Assembly (NCBI GenBank): GCA_900549335.1
Contig: UROJ01000016.1
Span: 1-13,680 of the forward strand
Source of the DNA: an uncultured Collinsella sp.
GTDB lineage: Bacteria; Actinomycetota; Coriobacteriia; Coriobacteriales; Coriobacteriaceae
Reading direction: 5' to 3'
Length of the DNA stretch: 13,680 nt
The translations under genes and the position numbers were made by a program. The notes below the pieces were generated by a model, which was not told the origin of the DNA, ran no database searches, and saw nothing but the letters and a program-made list of their open reading frames with translations. The number at the start of each line of letters is the position of its first letter. Position 1 is the first letter of the stretch. Positions 11,703 to 13,680 of this stretch are shown here, in pieces.

Positions 11703-13680
11703 CTACAGATCCAGCGCCTTCTTCGCGGCATCAACCGGGTCACCATCCATGTAGAACACCGGACTCAGTCCCGAAATAATCTCGGACGAAACACTCTGCA
11801 AGCCCGCGATGGCGCTCAGCGGCAAAATCACGCGCTTGGCGCCGGCGTTTTTGGCCACGCGCATAATGTCCTCGAGCCCTCGGATCTCGTCCATAGAACC
11901 CGACATGCGCAAGATTCCCGGAATCGCCAGCGCGGGCATCACCGGGCGGTTGCACGCCGCAGAGCAAAGGCCCACAAACTCGGCGAGCGAAACTTCCTCG
12001 GACAGGCCCTTGCTCTGCAGGTCGTTGTAGAACAGCAGATAATCCTTGGAGCCAATGTGCATGCCCGGCGCCACGCGGTTCGCCAGGTTCACAAAGTTGT
12101 CGAACGCGGCTTCCAGCGTATCGCGCACCGGCTTGTTAAAGGCCACGCCCTCGTGCTTAAACTTGCACTCGCCGGCAACGGCCTTATTCTCCAGCTTGTA
12201 CACGGCAACCTCGCCGCCCTGCGACCTGCCCACGCCAAACACGTGGCCGGACAGCAGCGGCCCGTCGGGAATCAGCGTGTCCTCGCTCTGCTCGGGCACG
12301 CGCACCACATGCACATCCTGCGGGTTGTCGGCATCCATATAGCCCAGGTTAACGTCGATAAACTCGACGCCCGCCATAATCTTGAGCTGCTCCTTTACGC
12401 GGCGACGGCCCTCGATGGCGTAATCCAACAGCCAGCGCACGTCGTCCTTGTCCATGGCTTCGTCGGGGAACAGGAGCTTGGCCAGGCCGCTAAAGGTCTT
12501 GCGCACGGCGATCTCGTCGCGCTTGTTAAAGTCGCTGTTAAAGCGGAAGTAACGGTCGATATGGTGCGTAAAGTCCTTGCGGCGCATCTCCCTGCAAAAC
12601 TCTGACAGGCAGTCGGTGATCAGACCATAATGCCCGGTCAGCAGACTCGACCGCATCTTGGGAATCTCCCAGCCCGGCAGGTAATAGTGGATACGGTCGA
12701 AGAAGGCCGAATCATTGTTGAACTCCGGCGGGAACGGGTCAAACAGGTGCGTGGTCTTAAGGACGTTTTGCACGGTGTCGTTGATGTTGCCCTCAAAGAC
12801 CATGGAGGCATCGGCGTTAATCTGGTCGCGGCCACGCGCGTAGCTGCCGCTGGCCATGTAGTCCTTCATGATCTGCACGGCGTTGGTGTCCTTAAAGCGC
12901 ATGCCGGCGACCTCGTCGAACGTCACGCAATCCCAATGGCCCACCAAGCCCACGCGATCGGCGCGCATGGAGTTCATGCGGCCGAACAGGTTGGCCGTGG
13001 TGGTCTGGCCGCCCGAAAGCAAGATGGCGTAAGGCGAGACCTCTTTGTAGATATGGCTCTTGCCGGTGCCGCGGGGACCAAGCTCGCACAGATTGTAGTT
13101 GCGCTCGATCAGCGGCACCATGCGCTCGATAAAGTGCAGGCGCTCCTTCTCCGAAAGCTCGCTGGGCTCATAGCCGGCAGAGCGCAGCAGCATGTTGAGC
13201 CACTCGTCGCGCGAGAAATACTGACGCTCCTCGATCATGGCGTCCAGGTCCAGGTTGGGCATCTGGATGGGCGTGAGCGACGCCACGCTAAACGGAGAGT
13301 CCTCGGGCCCGCGCTTTTTGCGCTTGGCCTTGGAGCGGCGAGGCGCATCGTCGCCAAAGACTTCCATGCCAAACTCGTCTTCCTCTTCCATGGGACGACG
13401 ATACTCGATGCTCATAATGCACCAAATACCACCCTGGAGAATCTTGGAATAGTCGCGCACGTACTCGGCAGGCATCACAAACGGCTCAATGGTCAGGTTG
13501 GCAAACGACGCCGCGTAGATGTCTTTGTACTCGTCGAGCTTGGCCGTCACCTTATCGATGATGGTAAAGCGACCCAGCTCGCGAATCTTGGACTTAATGC
13601 GCTCGGACTCGTCGGGACGCACGTAGTTATCGGTGAGGATCTTGCGGATGCGCCCCAGGCCCTCCGCCACGGCATCCTCG
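11703..13680 (-). CDS. brxL: BREX system AAA+ / Lon-like protein BrxL (5' end outside the window)
   Basis: 658 residues are visible, and the frame runs open to the right edge (...EDAVAEGLGRIRKILTDNYV), so the true start lies beyond it. The GTG at 13670 is internal by comparison with known BrxL. The family opening NYVRPDESERIKS and GGIWCIMSIEY is clear. Counting from that GTG, a Walker A GPRGTGKS (198-205), Walker B CVTFDEV (248-254) and a C-terminal Lon-protease-like region follow. A linker at about 94-125 is charged and basic (RRSKAKRKKR). BrxL belongs to BREX phage-defence systems, where it assembles as an AAA+ DNA-binding ring; proteolysis by it is unproven. It is usually last in type I BREX operons, so pglZ and pglX would be expected to the right, outside the window. 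Confidence 0.93.
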   Translation of the reverse strand, partial: EDAVAEGLGRIRKILTDNYVRPDESERIKSKIRELGRFTIIDKVTAKLDEYKDIYAASFANLTIEPFVMPAEYVRDYSKILQGGIWCIMSIEYRRPMEEEDEFGMEVFGDDAPRRSKAKRKKRGPEDSPFSVASLTPIQMPNLDLDAMIEERQYFSRDEWLNMLLRSAGYEPSELSEKERLHFIERMVPLIERNYNLCELGPRGTGKSHIYKEVSPYAILLSGGQTTTANLFGRMNSMRADRVGLVGHWDCVTFDEVAGMRFKDTNAVQIMKDYMASGSYARGRDQINADASMVFEGNINDTVQNVLKTTHLFDPFPPEFNNDSAFFDRIHYYLPGWEIPKMRSSLLTGHYGLITDCLSEFCREMRRKDFTHHIDRYFRFNSDFNKRDEIAVRKTFSGLAKLLFPDEAMDKDDVRWLLDYAIEGRRRVKEQLKIMAGVEFIDVNLGYMDADNPQDVHVVRVPEQSEDTLIPDGPLLSGHVFGVGRSQGGEVAVYKLENKAVAGECKFKHEGVAFNKPVRDTLEAAFDNFVNLANRVAPGMHIGSKDYLLFYNDLQSKGLSEEVSLAEFVGLCSAACNRPVMPALAIPGILRMSGSMDEIRGLEDIMRVAKNAGAKRVILPLSAIAGLQSVSSEIISGLSPVFYMDGDPVDAAKKALDL

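Overview
The window looks like chromosomal DNA from a gut Coriobacteriia, most likely Collinsella. This rests on GC-rich, Coriobacteria-flavoured protein sequences, frequent GGAGG ribosome sites and repeat types I associate with that group. It is an inference, since no rRNA or other marker gene is present.

Layout from left to right. At 1-202 is the 5' end of an IS3-like transposase gene (- strand) whose ribosome site sits in a hairpin. pckA (ATP-type PEP carboxykinase, -) follows at 240-1910, with a 16-bp palindrome in its upstream region. At 2050-2505 is a gene-free, nested inverted-repeat element (MITE-like). It abuts the stop codon of a lactate permease gene (lctP family, - strand, to 4077). 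A divergent intergenic region with GAACA/TGTTC half-sites leads into a membrane protein of the polysaccharide flippase type (+, 4256-5830). Its 3' flank holds a hairpin of about 100 nt whose G-U pairs point to a + strand RNA. A calcineurin-type phosphoesterase (-, 6026-6865) and a CPA1 cation/proton antiporter with a C-terminal RCK_C tail (+, 7119-8720) follow.

The right third looks like a defence or accessory region. Between 8721 and 9337 there is no convincing protein gene. It holds a long hairpin and three related transcription units of about 57 nt (one on -, two on +). Each has an extended -10 element TGNTATAAAG, a small hairpin, a CYTCCA linker and a GC-rich terminator. The third unit lies directly upstream of a DUF3800 gene (+, 9338-10015), and its linker can pair over 9 nt with that gene's Shine-Dalgarno region. 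Convergent to it, a - strand operon enters from the right edge: brxL (BREX phage-defence AAA+ protein, 5' end outside the window), a 454-aa protein I do not recognise, and a 70-aa acidic protein.

The left genes suggest organic-acid metabolism (gluconeogenesis, lactate transport) plus envelope and ion housekeeping. The right end suggests anti-phage functions. The most unusual items are the three-copy small-RNA family with its link to the DUF3800 gene, the unknown genes riding behind brxL, and the strand-biased long hairpin after the flippase gene.
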